Assembly: GCA_025356085.1 (NCBI GenBank)
Contig: JANXUV010000095.1
Location: forward strand, 1 to 40,133
Length of the DNA stretch: 40,133 bases
Reading direction: 5' to 3'
From: Betaproteobacteria bacterium
GTDB lineage: Bacteria > Pseudomonadota > Gammaproteobacteria > Burkholderiales > SG8-39
The stretch's first letter is position 1; every line of letters starts with the position of its first letter. Under the pieces are notes generated by a model. That model was not told where the DNA came from, ran no database searches, and saw only the letters and a program-made list of their open reading frames with translations. The translations under genes were made by a program, and so were the position numbers. This document shows positions 34,045-40,133 of this stretch, piece after piece.

Positions 34045-34753
34045 TGGTGCCGGCGGCGTCGCCGCAGAGGTAGGAGACAAAGCCGGCGACTTCCACGGGC
34101 TCGATCAGGCGCTTTACCGCCGCGGGCGCGAGCATGATCTTCTCGATCACCTCCGCGGGGGACATATTGTTGGCCTTCGCCTGGTCGGCGATCTGGTTGT
34201 CCACCAGGCGCGTGCGCACGTAGGCCGGGCAGATCGCGTTCACGGTGATGCCGAATTCGCCGCCTTCCAGCGCGGCGGTGCGCGTCAGACCGACCAGGCC
34301 GTGCTTGGCGGCGATGTAGCCGACCTTGAACGGCGAGGCGATCAGCGCATGGATCGAGCCGATGTTCACCACGCGACCCCATTTCTGTTTCTTCATCGAC
34401 GGCCAGCAGTAGCGCGTGAGCAGGAAGGGCGCCGTCAGCATCAGCGCGATCATGCGCTCCCACTGGTCCTCGGGGAAATCCTCGATCGGCGAGACGTGCT
34501 GGTAGCCGGCGTTGTTGACGAGCACGTGCACGGTACCGTGCTTCTTCAGCGTCTCGTCGACGAGTTGCTTGCAACCTTTTCTCTGGCTCAAATCCGCCAG
34601 AATGAAATCGCCGGCAATTCGCTTCGCGTGCTCGGCGCCCGTTTTTTCGTTCATGTCGGCGATAACGACCGTCATGCCGTCGGCGGCCAGGCGCTCGGCG
34701 CAGGCGAGGCCGATGCCGCTCGCGCCACCGGTGACGATGGCGATCTTTTTCAC
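33998..34753 (-). CDS. 3-hydroxybutyrate dehydrogenase-like SDR
   Basis: Interconverts 3-hydroxybutyrate and acetoacetate with NAD in PHB and ketone-body metabolism. The 251-residue classical SDR has the cofactor loop TGGASGIG, NNAG, and the catalytic Ser133, Tyr146 and Lys150 in IGSIHALIAS and GYIAAKHG. The sequence YQHVSPIEDFPEDQWERMIALML and the C-terminal ALTMDLGWTAR are characteristic of the BdhA branch. The start is a GTG at 34753 overlapping the GST stop (GTGA). Last gene of the gamma-glutamyltransferase operon. Confidence 0.92.
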   Translation of the reverse strand: MKKIAIVTGGASGIGLACAERLAADGMTVVIADMNEKTGAEHAKRIAGDFILADLSQRKGCKQLVDETLKKHGTVHVLVNNAGYQHVSPIEDFPEDQWERMIALMLTAPFLLTRYCWPSMKKQKWGRVVNIGSIHALIASPFKVGYIAAKHGLVGLTRTAALEGGEFGITVNAICPAYVRTRLVDNQIADQAKANNMSPAEVIEKIMLAPAAVKRLIEPVEVAGFVSYLCGDAAGTITGSALTMDLGWTAR

Positions 34754-35364
34754 GTCAGCGGGATATCGACGTGCTTCTTGAAGGCCGTGCGCGCGCACAG
34801 GCGCTCGAACCAGGCCTCCAGGTTCGGCAGCTTCGGGCGCTCCATCGGCAGCCGCATCCAGCGCTGCACTTCGCAGCCGATCGGGATGTCGCCCATCGAA
34901 AAGACGCCCGCGACGTACATGCGGTCGGCGAGCGCGGCGTCGAGGATCTTCGCCATCTGGCCCGACTTCAGGCGCGAGGCTTCGACCGCTTTCATGTCGC
35001 GCTTTTCCGCCGGCACGCGGATCAGGTTCCAGAATGCGTCGCGCACGCTGCCCTGGAACGAGAACGCCCAGTCCATCCACTGGTTGGCGACCGCGCGTGT
35101 GCGTTCGTCCATCGGCCAGAGCACGCCCTTGCCGTACTTGGCCGAGAGGTAGCGCACGATGCTGTGCGACTCCCAGAGGATGAAGCCGTCCTCGTCCATG
35201 GTCGGCACCAGGCCGTTCGGGTTCAATTTGCGGTACTCGGGCGTGTTCACCACGCCGTATTGCATGCCGGCGTCGCTGCGCTCGTACTTGAGCCCGAGCT
35301 CATCCAGGCACCAGAGCGCCTTCTTGACGTTGACTGAATTCGTGCGTCCCCAGATCTTCAGCAT
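34750..35364 (-). CDS. Glutathione S-transferase
   Basis: The 204-residue protein has an N-terminal thioredoxin-like domain (KIWGRTNSVNVKKALWCLDELGL, with the cis-Pro in NPNGLVPTMDEDG and the glutathione-contacting ESHSIVRYL). An all-helical C-terminal domain follows. Ser10 or the nearby Asn could serve as the thiol-activating residue. It starts 9 bases after the gamma-glutamyltransferase gene and overlaps the SDR, so all three are one operon. The substrate is unknown. Confidence 0.93.
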   Translation of the reverse strand: MLKIWGRTNSVNVKKALWCLDELGLKYERSDAGMQYGVVNTPEYRKLNPNGLVPTMDEDGFILWESHSIVRYLSAKYGKGVLWPMDERTRAVANQWMDWAFSFQGSVRDAFWNLIRVPAEKRDMKAVEASRLKSGQMAKILDAALADRMYVAGVFSMGDIPIGCEVQRWMRLPMERPKLPNLEAWFERLCARTAFKKHVDIPLT

Positions 35365-35373
35365 TTCTGTTCC

Positions 35374-36963
35374 TCAGTAGCCTGCCGCCTGGCCATCGCG
35401 CCGGGGGTCGCTCGCCGCGAGGTAGCCGCCGTCCATCTTCCAGATCATCTGGCCGCTGCCGAACTGGTTGTAGTCATCCACCGTGACGATGCGGTGGCCG
35501 CGCTCGCGCAGGCCCTCGACGATGGCGGGCGGGAAGTGGTCTTCGACGCTGACATCCATGCCCTGCACCCAGCGAAATCGCGGCCCGTCGCAGGCCGCCT
35601 GCGGGTTCTGGCCGTAGTCGGCGATGCGTACCATCACCTGCGCGTGGCCCTGCGGCTGCATGGTTCCGCCCATCACGCCGAAGCTCATGATGGGTTGACC
35701 CGCTTTGGTCACAAATCCTGGAATGATGGTCTGGTAGGGCTTCTTCTTCGGGCCGACGCGGTTCGGGTGGCCTTCCTGCATCACGAAGGTGGCGGCGCGG
35801 TTCTGCAGCGACACGCCGATGCCCGGCACCACCACGCCCGAACCAAAGCCCATGTAGTTCGACTGGATCATCGACACCATCATTCCCGAGGCGTCCGCCG
35901 CCGTCAGATAGACCGTGCCGCCTTGCGGAGGTTTCCCGGCGGAGAAGGGTTGCGCCTTGTTTCGATCGATTAATTTCGCCCTGGACGCCAGATAGCCCTT
36001 ATCCAGCAGCTTCCCGGGCTTGAAGGGCATGTAGTCGATGTCCGCGACGTAGGCGAACGCATCCGCAAACGCGAGCTTCTGCGCCTCGATCTGGATATGG
36101 AAGCTCTCCGCCGAATCCAGCGGAATTGACTTCATGTCGAAGTGCTCGAGGATGCCGAGCGCGATCAGCGCCACGATGCCCTGGCCGTTGGGCGGGATCT
36201 CATGCACGGTGTAGCCGCGGTAGTCCATCTCCAGCAGCTCCACCCAGTCGTTCTTGTGCGCGGCGAGGTCCGAGACGCGCATCGCGGCATTGTGCTGCTT
36301 CGCGTGCGCCTCGATTTTCTCGGCCAGGTCGCCCGAGTAGAACGCCTGGCCCCTGCTGGCGGCGATCTTCTCCAGCGTCGCCGCGTGGTCGGCCCACTTG
36401 AACACTTCGCCCGTCGTGGGCGGCCGGCCGCCCGGCAGGAAGGCCTCGGCGAAGCCGGGCTGCACCTTGAGCTCCGGGGTCTGCGCGGCCCACTGCCTGG
36501 CGATCGTCGGCGACACCATGAAGCCCTCGCGCCCGTAGCGAATCGCCGTCTCGAAGAGCTTCTCGAAGGGCAGCTTGCCGAATTTCTTGTGCATGTCGTC
36601 CCAAGCCGCGACGCAGCCTGGCACGCTGACCGAATCCCAGCCGCGCACCGGCACCTTGCCATACTTGGTGAAGTATTCGGGCGACCAGCCCGCGGGCGAG
36701 CGGCCCGAGGCATTCAGGCCGTGCAGTTTCTTGCCGTCCCAGACGATCGCGTAGGCATCCGAGCCGATGCCGTTGGAAACCGGCTCGACCAGCGTCAGCG
36801 TGATGGCGGTGGCGAGGATCGCATCCACCGCGCTGCCGCCGGCGTAGAGCATCTGCAGGCCCGCCTGCGCGGCGAGCGGCTGAGAAGTGCAGACCACGTT
36901 CTTCGCGAACAGCGGCTTGCGCGGCCAGTCGTAGGGAAATTCCCAGGAGAAGGGGACGCTCAT
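35374..36963 (-). CDS. Gamma-glutamyltransferase family Ntn-hydrolase (YwrD-like, no signal peptide)
   Basis: The 529-residue proenzyme should self-cleave before Thr350 in PPQGGTVYLTAAD, exposing the catalytic Thr of the small subunit. The downstream SNYMGFGSGVVVPG and GVMGGTMQPQGHAQV are family motifs, as is the N-terminal AGGSAVDAILATAITLTLVEP. It lacks a signal peptide, unlike periplasmic Ggt, so it may act in the cytoplasm on glutathione or a gamma-glutamyl conjugate. ATG 36963 is chosen; a TACAAT ends 7 bases before it. Downstream GST and SDR genes are in the same operon. Confidence 0.9.
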   Translation of the reverse strand: MSVPFSWEFPYDWPRKPLFAKNVVCTSQPLAAQAGLQMLYAGGSAVDAILATAITLTLVEPVSNGIGSDAYAIVWDGKKLHGLNASGRSPAGWSPEYFTKYGKVPVRGWDSVSVPGCVAAWDDMHKKFGKLPFEKLFETAIRYGREGFMVSPTIARQWAAQTPELKVQPGFAEAFLPGGRPPTTGEVFKWADHAATLEKIAASRGQAFYSGDLAEKIEAHAKQHNAAMRVSDLAAHKNDWVELLEMDYRGYTVHEIPPNGQGIVALIALGILEHFDMKSIPLDSAESFHIQIEAQKLAFADAFAYVADIDYMPFKPGKLLDKGYLASRAKLIDRNKAQPFSAGKPPQGGTVYLTAADASGMMVSMIQSNYMGFGSGVVVPGIGVSLQNRAATFVMQEGHPNRVGPKKKPYQTIIPGFVTKAGQPIMSFGVMGGTMQPQGHAQVMVRIADYGQNPQAACDGPRFRWVQGMDVSVEDHFPPAIVEGLRERGHRIVTVDDYNQFGSGQMIWKMDGGYLAASDPRRDGQAAGY

Positions 36964-36970
36964 GGGCGGT

Positions 36971-36976
36971 ATTGTA
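36971..36976 (-). promoter_or_regulatory. -10-like element of the gamma-glutamyltransferase operon
   Basis: TACAAT on the minus strand (36976 to 36971) ends 7 bases before the ATG, which would place the transcript start at or next to the start codon. An AAGGCG/CGCCTT inverted repeat lies just upstream and may be the end signal of the ORF6N gene. Confidence 0.4.
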
Positions 36977-37019
36977 AAGGCGCATCCCCGGGCTTTCGCC
37001 TTGACCGCACGCAATTTTG

Positions 37020-37526
37020 CTACAGGAAGCCGATGCGCCGGCGTTTTTGCGGCTCCGGGGGCGCGGTGAGCTGGCGAAGGGCGTTGAAGATTTGCGCGAT
37101 GGTCCGGTCGTGCGTCCCGACCTTGCGCTCGAGCTCGTCGAGCCGCCTGCGCAATGCCACGTCGGCACGGACGGCGCGTCGCATGGCGACAAACGCGCGG
37201 ATCACAAGCAGCGACACCTGGATCGCGCCGGCGGAGTTGAGCAGGGTGGCGGCCATCAATGCACCGTGTTCCGTGAACGCGAGGGGCCGCTTGCGCAGGC
37301 CGCCGCGGCCTGGCTTTGATATCGCAATTTGCGACATCAAATGCCCAAGCTCCTGATCGGTAAGCTGAAACATGAACTCGGAAGGAAATCTCGCGGGATT
37401 CCGGCGCACTTGCTCGTTCAGCCGCCGTGTCTCGACGCCGTACAGTGCGGCGAGATCGGCGTCGAGGATCACGCGCTGCCCGCGAATGGCGCGGATGCGC
37501 GCGGCAATCTGTTCAATCGGATGCAT
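37020..37526 (-). CDS. ORF6N-domain protein (phage antirepressor-like)
   Basis: The 168-residue protein has the ORF6N DNA-binding-associated domain: IRAIRGQRVILDADLAALYGV, RRLNEQVRRNPARFPSEFMFQL, and LAFTEHGALMAATLLNSAGAIQVS with IRAFVAMRR. A coiled-coil segment follows (RRRLDELERKVGTHDRTI) and a basic tail. Related proteins occur in phages and mobile islands, but also as single chromosomal genes. ATG 37526 is used; it lies within the last codons of the broken integrase, overlapping it by 14 bases. No other phage gene is nearby. Confidence 0.85.
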   Translation of the reverse strand: MHPIEQIAARIRAIRGQRVILDADLAALYGVETRRLNEQVRRNPARFPSEFMFQLTDQELGHLMSQIAISKPGRGGLRKRPLAFTEHGALMAATLLNSAGAIQVSLLVIRAFVAMRRAVRADVALRRRLDELERKVGTHDRTIAQIFNALRQLTAPPEPQKRRRIGFL

Positions 37527-38412
37527 GGGAATCCCGCGGCCGTTCGATTCTGTCCAACGGGCTCGCCACGCCGCGTCCGAGCGTGTCCGGGTAGACGTGG
37601 TGGCGCCGGATGACGCCGTTCTCGGGATCGGCGGATCGATACGCCGACGGAAACACGAATTGCCAGCTCCATTCCAGGCCGGCGCGCGGGTACTTGCGGG
37701 AGAGCGCATTCGGGAGCGAAACCTCCCCGTAGCCCTCAGCCAGGTCGCGCCGGTGGAGCAGGCGTACCTTTCCGAGCTGTTCGCGCAAACCTGGCGCGAG
37801 ATTGTCGGGAAGCATCGTCACCCGATCCTTGCCTCCCTTGCCATCTCGCACTGTGATCTGGCGGTAGGCGAAGTCCATATCCTTGACGCGCAGCGACAAG
37901 CACTCGATCTGCCGTAAACCGGAGCCATACAGCAGACCGGCCATCAGTTTCAGGCTTCCTGTCATGCAACCGAGTAGCCGCGCGGCCTCCGCTTCTGTCA
38001 GCACTGTCGGAATTCGTACTGGCCGCTTTGCATGAACTACGCCCTGCAGCCAAGGGAGGTCCTGACCCAGCACGTGTTTGTACAGAAAGAGCAGCGCGGA
38101 TAGCGCCTGATTCTGCGTTGCCGCCGCGACGTCGCGCTCCGTCGCGAGCCAGGTGAGGAAGGAAGTGACTTCGGGCGCACCCATCTCTGCCGGATGCCGC
38201 TTGCCGTGGAAGTGGACGAAGTAGCGGATCCAGTACCAGTAGCTCTGTTCAGTGCGCCTGCTGTAGTTGCGGATGCGGATGGCTTCATGAAGCCGCTCCA
38301 CGAGTTTCTTTTCCTTCTTGTCCGGCGATTTTTCGGAATCCACAGATGAATCAGCCTGTTGATCCCAAAACCGCCGGATATCGTGGGTGCTGTGCATACA
38401 TACAGCATCCAA
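37513..38412 (-). pseudogene. Integron-type tyrosine integrase with deleted catalytic core
   Basis: The 299-residue frame is a clear integron-integrase relative: NYSRRTEQSYWYWIRYFVHF, KRHPAEMGAPEVTSFLTWLA, ATQNQALSALLFLYKHVLG, YGSGLRQIECLSLRVKDMDF, VRDGKGGKDRVTMLP and SWQFVFPS. After RRHHVYPDTLG the sequence jumps directly to RGVASPLDRI, which matches the usual last residues of the family. About 60 residues are therefore missing in frame, including the His-x-x-Arg box, the second His and the catalytic Tyr. Only the first catalytic Arg remains, so it cannot recombine DNA by itself. Start is ATG 38412 or 38397. Confidence 0.85.
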
Positions 38413-38442
38413 CGCCTTGATTCAGAGGGCGTTGACACGCCC
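38410..38442. repeat. Overlapping inverted repeats upstream of the integrase
   Basis: CAACGCC (38410-38416) pairs with GGCGTTG (38428-38434), and GGGCGT (38427-38432) also pairs with ACGCCC (38437-38442), so two mutually exclusive hairpins share their middle arm. They cover the integrase start codon on the minus strand. They could be a fold or operator controlling the integrase, or a remnant of a recombination site. Confidence 0.5.
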
Positions 38443-38491
38443 ACTAAGGAAGTCGGTCTATGATATTCAGCATCAATAACGACTATTAAGA

Positions 38492-38498
38492 GTTAGGC
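38492..38498 (+). other. GTTAGGC, possible integron core site
   Basis: GTTAGGC fits the GTTRRRY core at which integron integrases cut, and lies about 80 bases from the integrase start on the side where cassettes would insert. A seven-base match is weak, and no flanking attC fold or cassette array was recognised. Called only because of the neighbour. Confidence 0.3.
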
Positions 38499-38545
38499 GA
38501 CCAAGGAAGCAAGCGATGCACGGAACACGGGCAGAAGTTCTCCTG

Positions 38546-39103
38546 CTACGCGATAGTGCAGCCGTCGTCTGTACATTGAGCGCTCGCCGGAGGCGAGGCC
38601 GGCGAGTTCGTTGCCATGGCCTCGGCACTTCGCTTCGCTTCGACCAGCATCGTTCCGAGCTCCGCCCCAAGAAGCAGGTCGTCGTGGACGCCGAACACCT
38701 GACGGCGGAGCCGGCCATGCGCGTCAATGATTACCGTAGTTGGCGTCCCCTGCATCGCGTACGCCCGCATCGTACGGGGCATCGGGTCACCGTCGAGGCC
38801 CGGCGCATCGACGCCGACGGGAAAACGAATGCGGTACTCGTGCAGGAACGCGCGAAGCGACTGGAGCCCCATGGCCTCGTGGTGCTCGAAGACTGTGTGC
38901 AACCCGATGACCGCCACCGGCGCGCCATTGAAGAGCTCCGCGACGCGCTGGGCCTGCGGCAGGCCGCGCGCGACGCAGCCGGGACAAAGCATCTGGAAGG
39001 CGTGCAGCAGCACCACCCGCCCCCGAAGGCGTTCGAGGCTGAGGGGCTCCGCAGTGTTGAGCCATGTCGTCGTATGCCACTCGGGGGCGGGCTTCAGCTC
39101 CAT
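38546..39103 (-). CDS. Redoxin/TlpA-like thioredoxin-fold protein
   Basis: The 185-residue protein has the thioredoxin fold with an active-site CPGC (FQMLCPGCVARGLPQAQ), a YAMQGTPTTVIIDAHGRL cis-Pro loop and no signal peptide, so it is predicted cytoplasmic. The C-terminal tail ends CTDDGCTIA, adding two more cysteines that could form a second disulfide or bind metal. The frame runs further upstream but ATG 39103 overlaps the protoglobin stop by one base, which fixes the start and makes an operon. It probably reduces a partner thiol or peroxide linked to the haem protein; that is inference. Confidence 0.85.
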   Translation of the reverse strand: MELKPAPEWHTTTWLNTAEPLSLERLRGRVVLLHAFQMLCPGCVARGLPQAQRVAELFNGAPVAVIGLHTVFEHHEAMGLQSLRAFLHEYRIRFPVGVDAPGLDGDPMPRTMRAYAMQGTPTTVIIDAHGRLRRQVFGVHDDLLLGAELGTMLVEAKRSAEAMATNSPASPPASAQCTDDGCTIA

Positions 39104-39699
39104 CAGAAATCTCCGTCCTTCACGTACGGATGGCTCCACAACGTAACCTGCAGGAGGCACGACTTGACCCATGCGCCGTACATCTTCTCTACATCTTCGG
39201 CCGAGTGGCCCTTCTTGGCGAGGAACGGCTTCAGCGTGAGCGTCACCGGGAACACGAGGGCGAAGAGGTCGCGGAACGGTATGTGGTCGGTCGAAGCCGC
39301 GCCATCCGTGCGGTTCTTCTTCGTGCGATGGTGACGGAGGCCGATCTCGTGCTGGTAGTCGAGCCACTTCTGATCGTACGCGGCGCGGGCCGTGTCGAGG
39401 ATCCACTGGCCAAAGCGCTTGCGGACTGCGCCGAGGTAGTCACCGAGGGGCTTCCCGTCGCTCTTGCCGGTGAACGACGCGAGCAGATGCGGGTTCGAAC
39501 CAACGAATCCGTACCAGACGTCGAGGATCGCCTCGACCTCGTCCTTCACGACGTCATGCGACAGACGCAGGTACGTCACGTCCTCATCGCCAAACAGGAC
39601 GCTCTTCTTCATCAGCTCGAAATCGGCGGGCGTCACGGGGGACCGCGCGACCGCGGCGGTGCCGTGGGTGTAGCCGGGAATGTTTATCGCCTCGTTCAT
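39103..39699 (-). CDS. Protoglobin (haem-binding globin)
   Basis: The 198-residue single-domain protein closely follows Methanosarcina protoglobin: INIPGYTHGT at the start, EAILDVWYGFVGSNPHLL (distal Trp62 and Tyr63), RKRFGQWILDT, HEIGLRHHRTKKN (proximal His at 123 or 124), LTLKPFLAKKGH, and the C-terminal LWSHPYVKDGDF. Protoglobins bind O2, CO and NO through unusual tunnels; the cellular role is unsettled. AAAAGGAG lies seven bases before the ATG. It heads an operon with the redoxin and is divergent from an HxlR-type regulator, which suggests expression controlled by redox or reactive-nitrogen stress. Confidence 0.92.
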   Translation of the reverse strand: MNEAINIPGYTHGTAAVARSPVTPADFELMKKSVLFGDEDVTYLRLSHDVVKDEVEAILDVWYGFVGSNPHLLASFTGKSDGKPLGDYLGAVRKRFGQWILDTARAAYDQKWLDYQHEIGLRHHRTKKNRTDGAASTDHIPFRDLFALVFPVTLTLKPFLAKKGHSAEDVEKMYGAWVKSCLLQVTLWSHPYVKDGDF

Positions 39700-39749
39700 G
39701 GGTCAACTCCTTTTGTCCTGTTGGGTACGGGGACTCGTTCTTGATCGGC

Positions 39750-39786
39750 CTACGTCTATACTACGTGGCACGCGCATGGCTTGTAA
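39750..39786 (-). promoter_or_regulatory. Protoglobin promoter with CTACGT direct repeats
   Basis: On the minus strand TTACAA (39786-39781) and TAGTAT (39763-39758) are exactly 17 bases apart, and the start is predicted near 39751. Two CTACGT copies (39750-39755 and 39761-39766, plus-strand reading) are 11 bases apart, one helical turn, and flank or overlap the -10. That placement fits a repressor operator, with the divergent HxlR protein as the obvious candidate. Confidence 0.5.
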
Positions 39787-39816
39787 GAAGGCACTTTTCG
39801 GTAAGGTAGGTACGCT

Positions 39817-40133
39817 ATGGTGCAAGGCGATACGTCAGGCAGCGTTGCACCTGAGTCGGTGGACGGCATCCCTGTCGCCGCGATGGTCGAGAGCGTCGTT
39901 GGATGCAAGTGGTCGATTCGTGTGCTCCAGCTTTGCGCCGATGGTCAGAGCCAGCCCAGCGCGTTTCTCCGCGCGTGCCCCGGTCTTTCTGCAAAGGTGA
40001 TGAACGAGCGTCTGAGAAAAATGCTTCGGTTCGGCATCGTGCAACGAACCGTGTACGGGGATAAGCCTCCCATCAAGGTCGAGTACCTTCTAACGCCCTT
40101 CGGTCGTCGCTTCTTGGTGATTCTCGACGAGGT
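39817..40133 (+). CDS. HxlR-type winged-helix regulator, cut by the window end
   Basis: At least 105 residues are present and the frame is open at the edge. The HxlR pattern is clear: VVGCKWSIRVLQL (usual G-K-W-S motif), the recognition-helix region GLSAKVMNERLRKMLRFGIV, and the wing VEYLLTPFGRRFL. Cysteines occur at 30, 40 and 54; C30 sits right beside the conserved Lys-Trp. Several HxlR/DUF24 regulators sense electrophiles or oxidants through such a cysteine. GGTAGG precedes the ATG. It is divergent from the protoglobin-redoxin operon with 117 bases between start codons. Confidence 0.85.
   Translation, partial: MVQGDTSGSVAPESVDGIPVAAMVESVVGCKWSIRVLQLCADGQSQPSAFLRACPGLSAKVMNERLRKMLRFGIVQRTVYGDKPPIKVEYLLTPFGRRFLVILDE

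Noticed and set aside
37020-37526. Prophage remnant based on the ORF6N domain
   Set aside because: No capsid, tail, lysis or phage integrase gene is adjacent, and ORF6N proteins also occur as single chromosomal genes.
38516-39334. Plus-strand frame opposite the redoxin and protoglobin genes
   Set aside because: No recognisable motif; the minus-strand reading gives two clear protein families with coupled starts and a ribosome-binding site.
39741-39762. Plus-strand promoter TTGATC...TATACT for the HxlR gene
   Set aside because: The spacer is only 10 bases, too short for a sigma-70 promoter; the same bases fit a well-spaced minus-strand promoter.
37513-40133. A complete integron with cassette array
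   Set aside because: The integrase lacks its catalytic residues, no attC fold was recognised and the neighbouring genes face the wrong way for typical cassettes.

Overview
The window is a high-GC, gene-dense bacterial chromosome segment, most likely from a member of the Betaproteobacteria (Burkholderiales or a close relative). Three things support this. The housekeeping block rplM-rpsI-argC-DUF6776-bactofilin-erpA-anmK-M23 peptidase-tyrS and the apaG/rpe/trpEGDC order are typical of that class. The window carries a general trimeric porin ending in Phe, a Coq7-type ubiquinone hydroxylase and a Bug-type (TctC) solute receptor. Gene starts and stops overlap heavily throughout. No tRNA, rRNA, CRISPR array or complete insertion sequence was seen, and no stretch longer than about 200 bases lacks a feature.

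Layout. Bases 1-5240: divergent apaG/rpe, then a tryptophan operon preceded by a short Trp-rich leader peptide and an attenuator-like hairpin (trpL-trpE-trpG-trpD-trpC). Bases 5240-9945: a porin with a structured 5' leader, a TPR plus O-GlcNAc-transferase-like protein, coq7, and a glycosyltransferase broken by one frameshift. Bases 9946-17680: OsmC, a candidate small RNA with anti-Shine-Dalgarno motifs, and the conserved rplM-to-tyrS block. Bases 17677-20428: lactonase-like hydrolase, PatB-type aminotransferase, VOC dioxygenase-like protein. Bases 20425-28205: ChaC, and a molybdenum oxidase in one operon with a two-subunit sulfopyruvate/phosphonopyruvate-decarboxylase-like TPP enzyme and a thioredoxin; then TauD-like dioxygenase, Bug receptor, a second TPP enzyme and a double cyclic-nucleotide-binding protein. 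Bases 28207-34044: FAD dehydrogenase, then an operon of an orphan periplasmic binding protein, MFS transporter, thioesterase, hydrolase and lipoprotein peptidase. Bases 33998-36963: gamma-glutamyltransferase, glutathione S-transferase and 3-hydroxybutyrate-dehydrogenase-like SDR. Bases 37020-40133: an accessory end with an ORF6N protein, an integron-type integrase whose catalytic core has been deleted in frame, and a divergent module of protoglobin + redoxin facing an HxlR-type regulator.

Themes. Glutathione turnover recurs (ChaC, GST, gamma-glutamyltransferase). The centre looks like organic-acid or sulfonate metabolism, but the substrate cannot be fixed from sequence. At least nine genes have a -10-like hexamer only 6-10 bases before the start codon and no Shine-Dalgarno, which suggests leaderless transcripts are common here. 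The most system-like accessory element is the protoglobin/redoxin/HxlR module beside the dead integrase.
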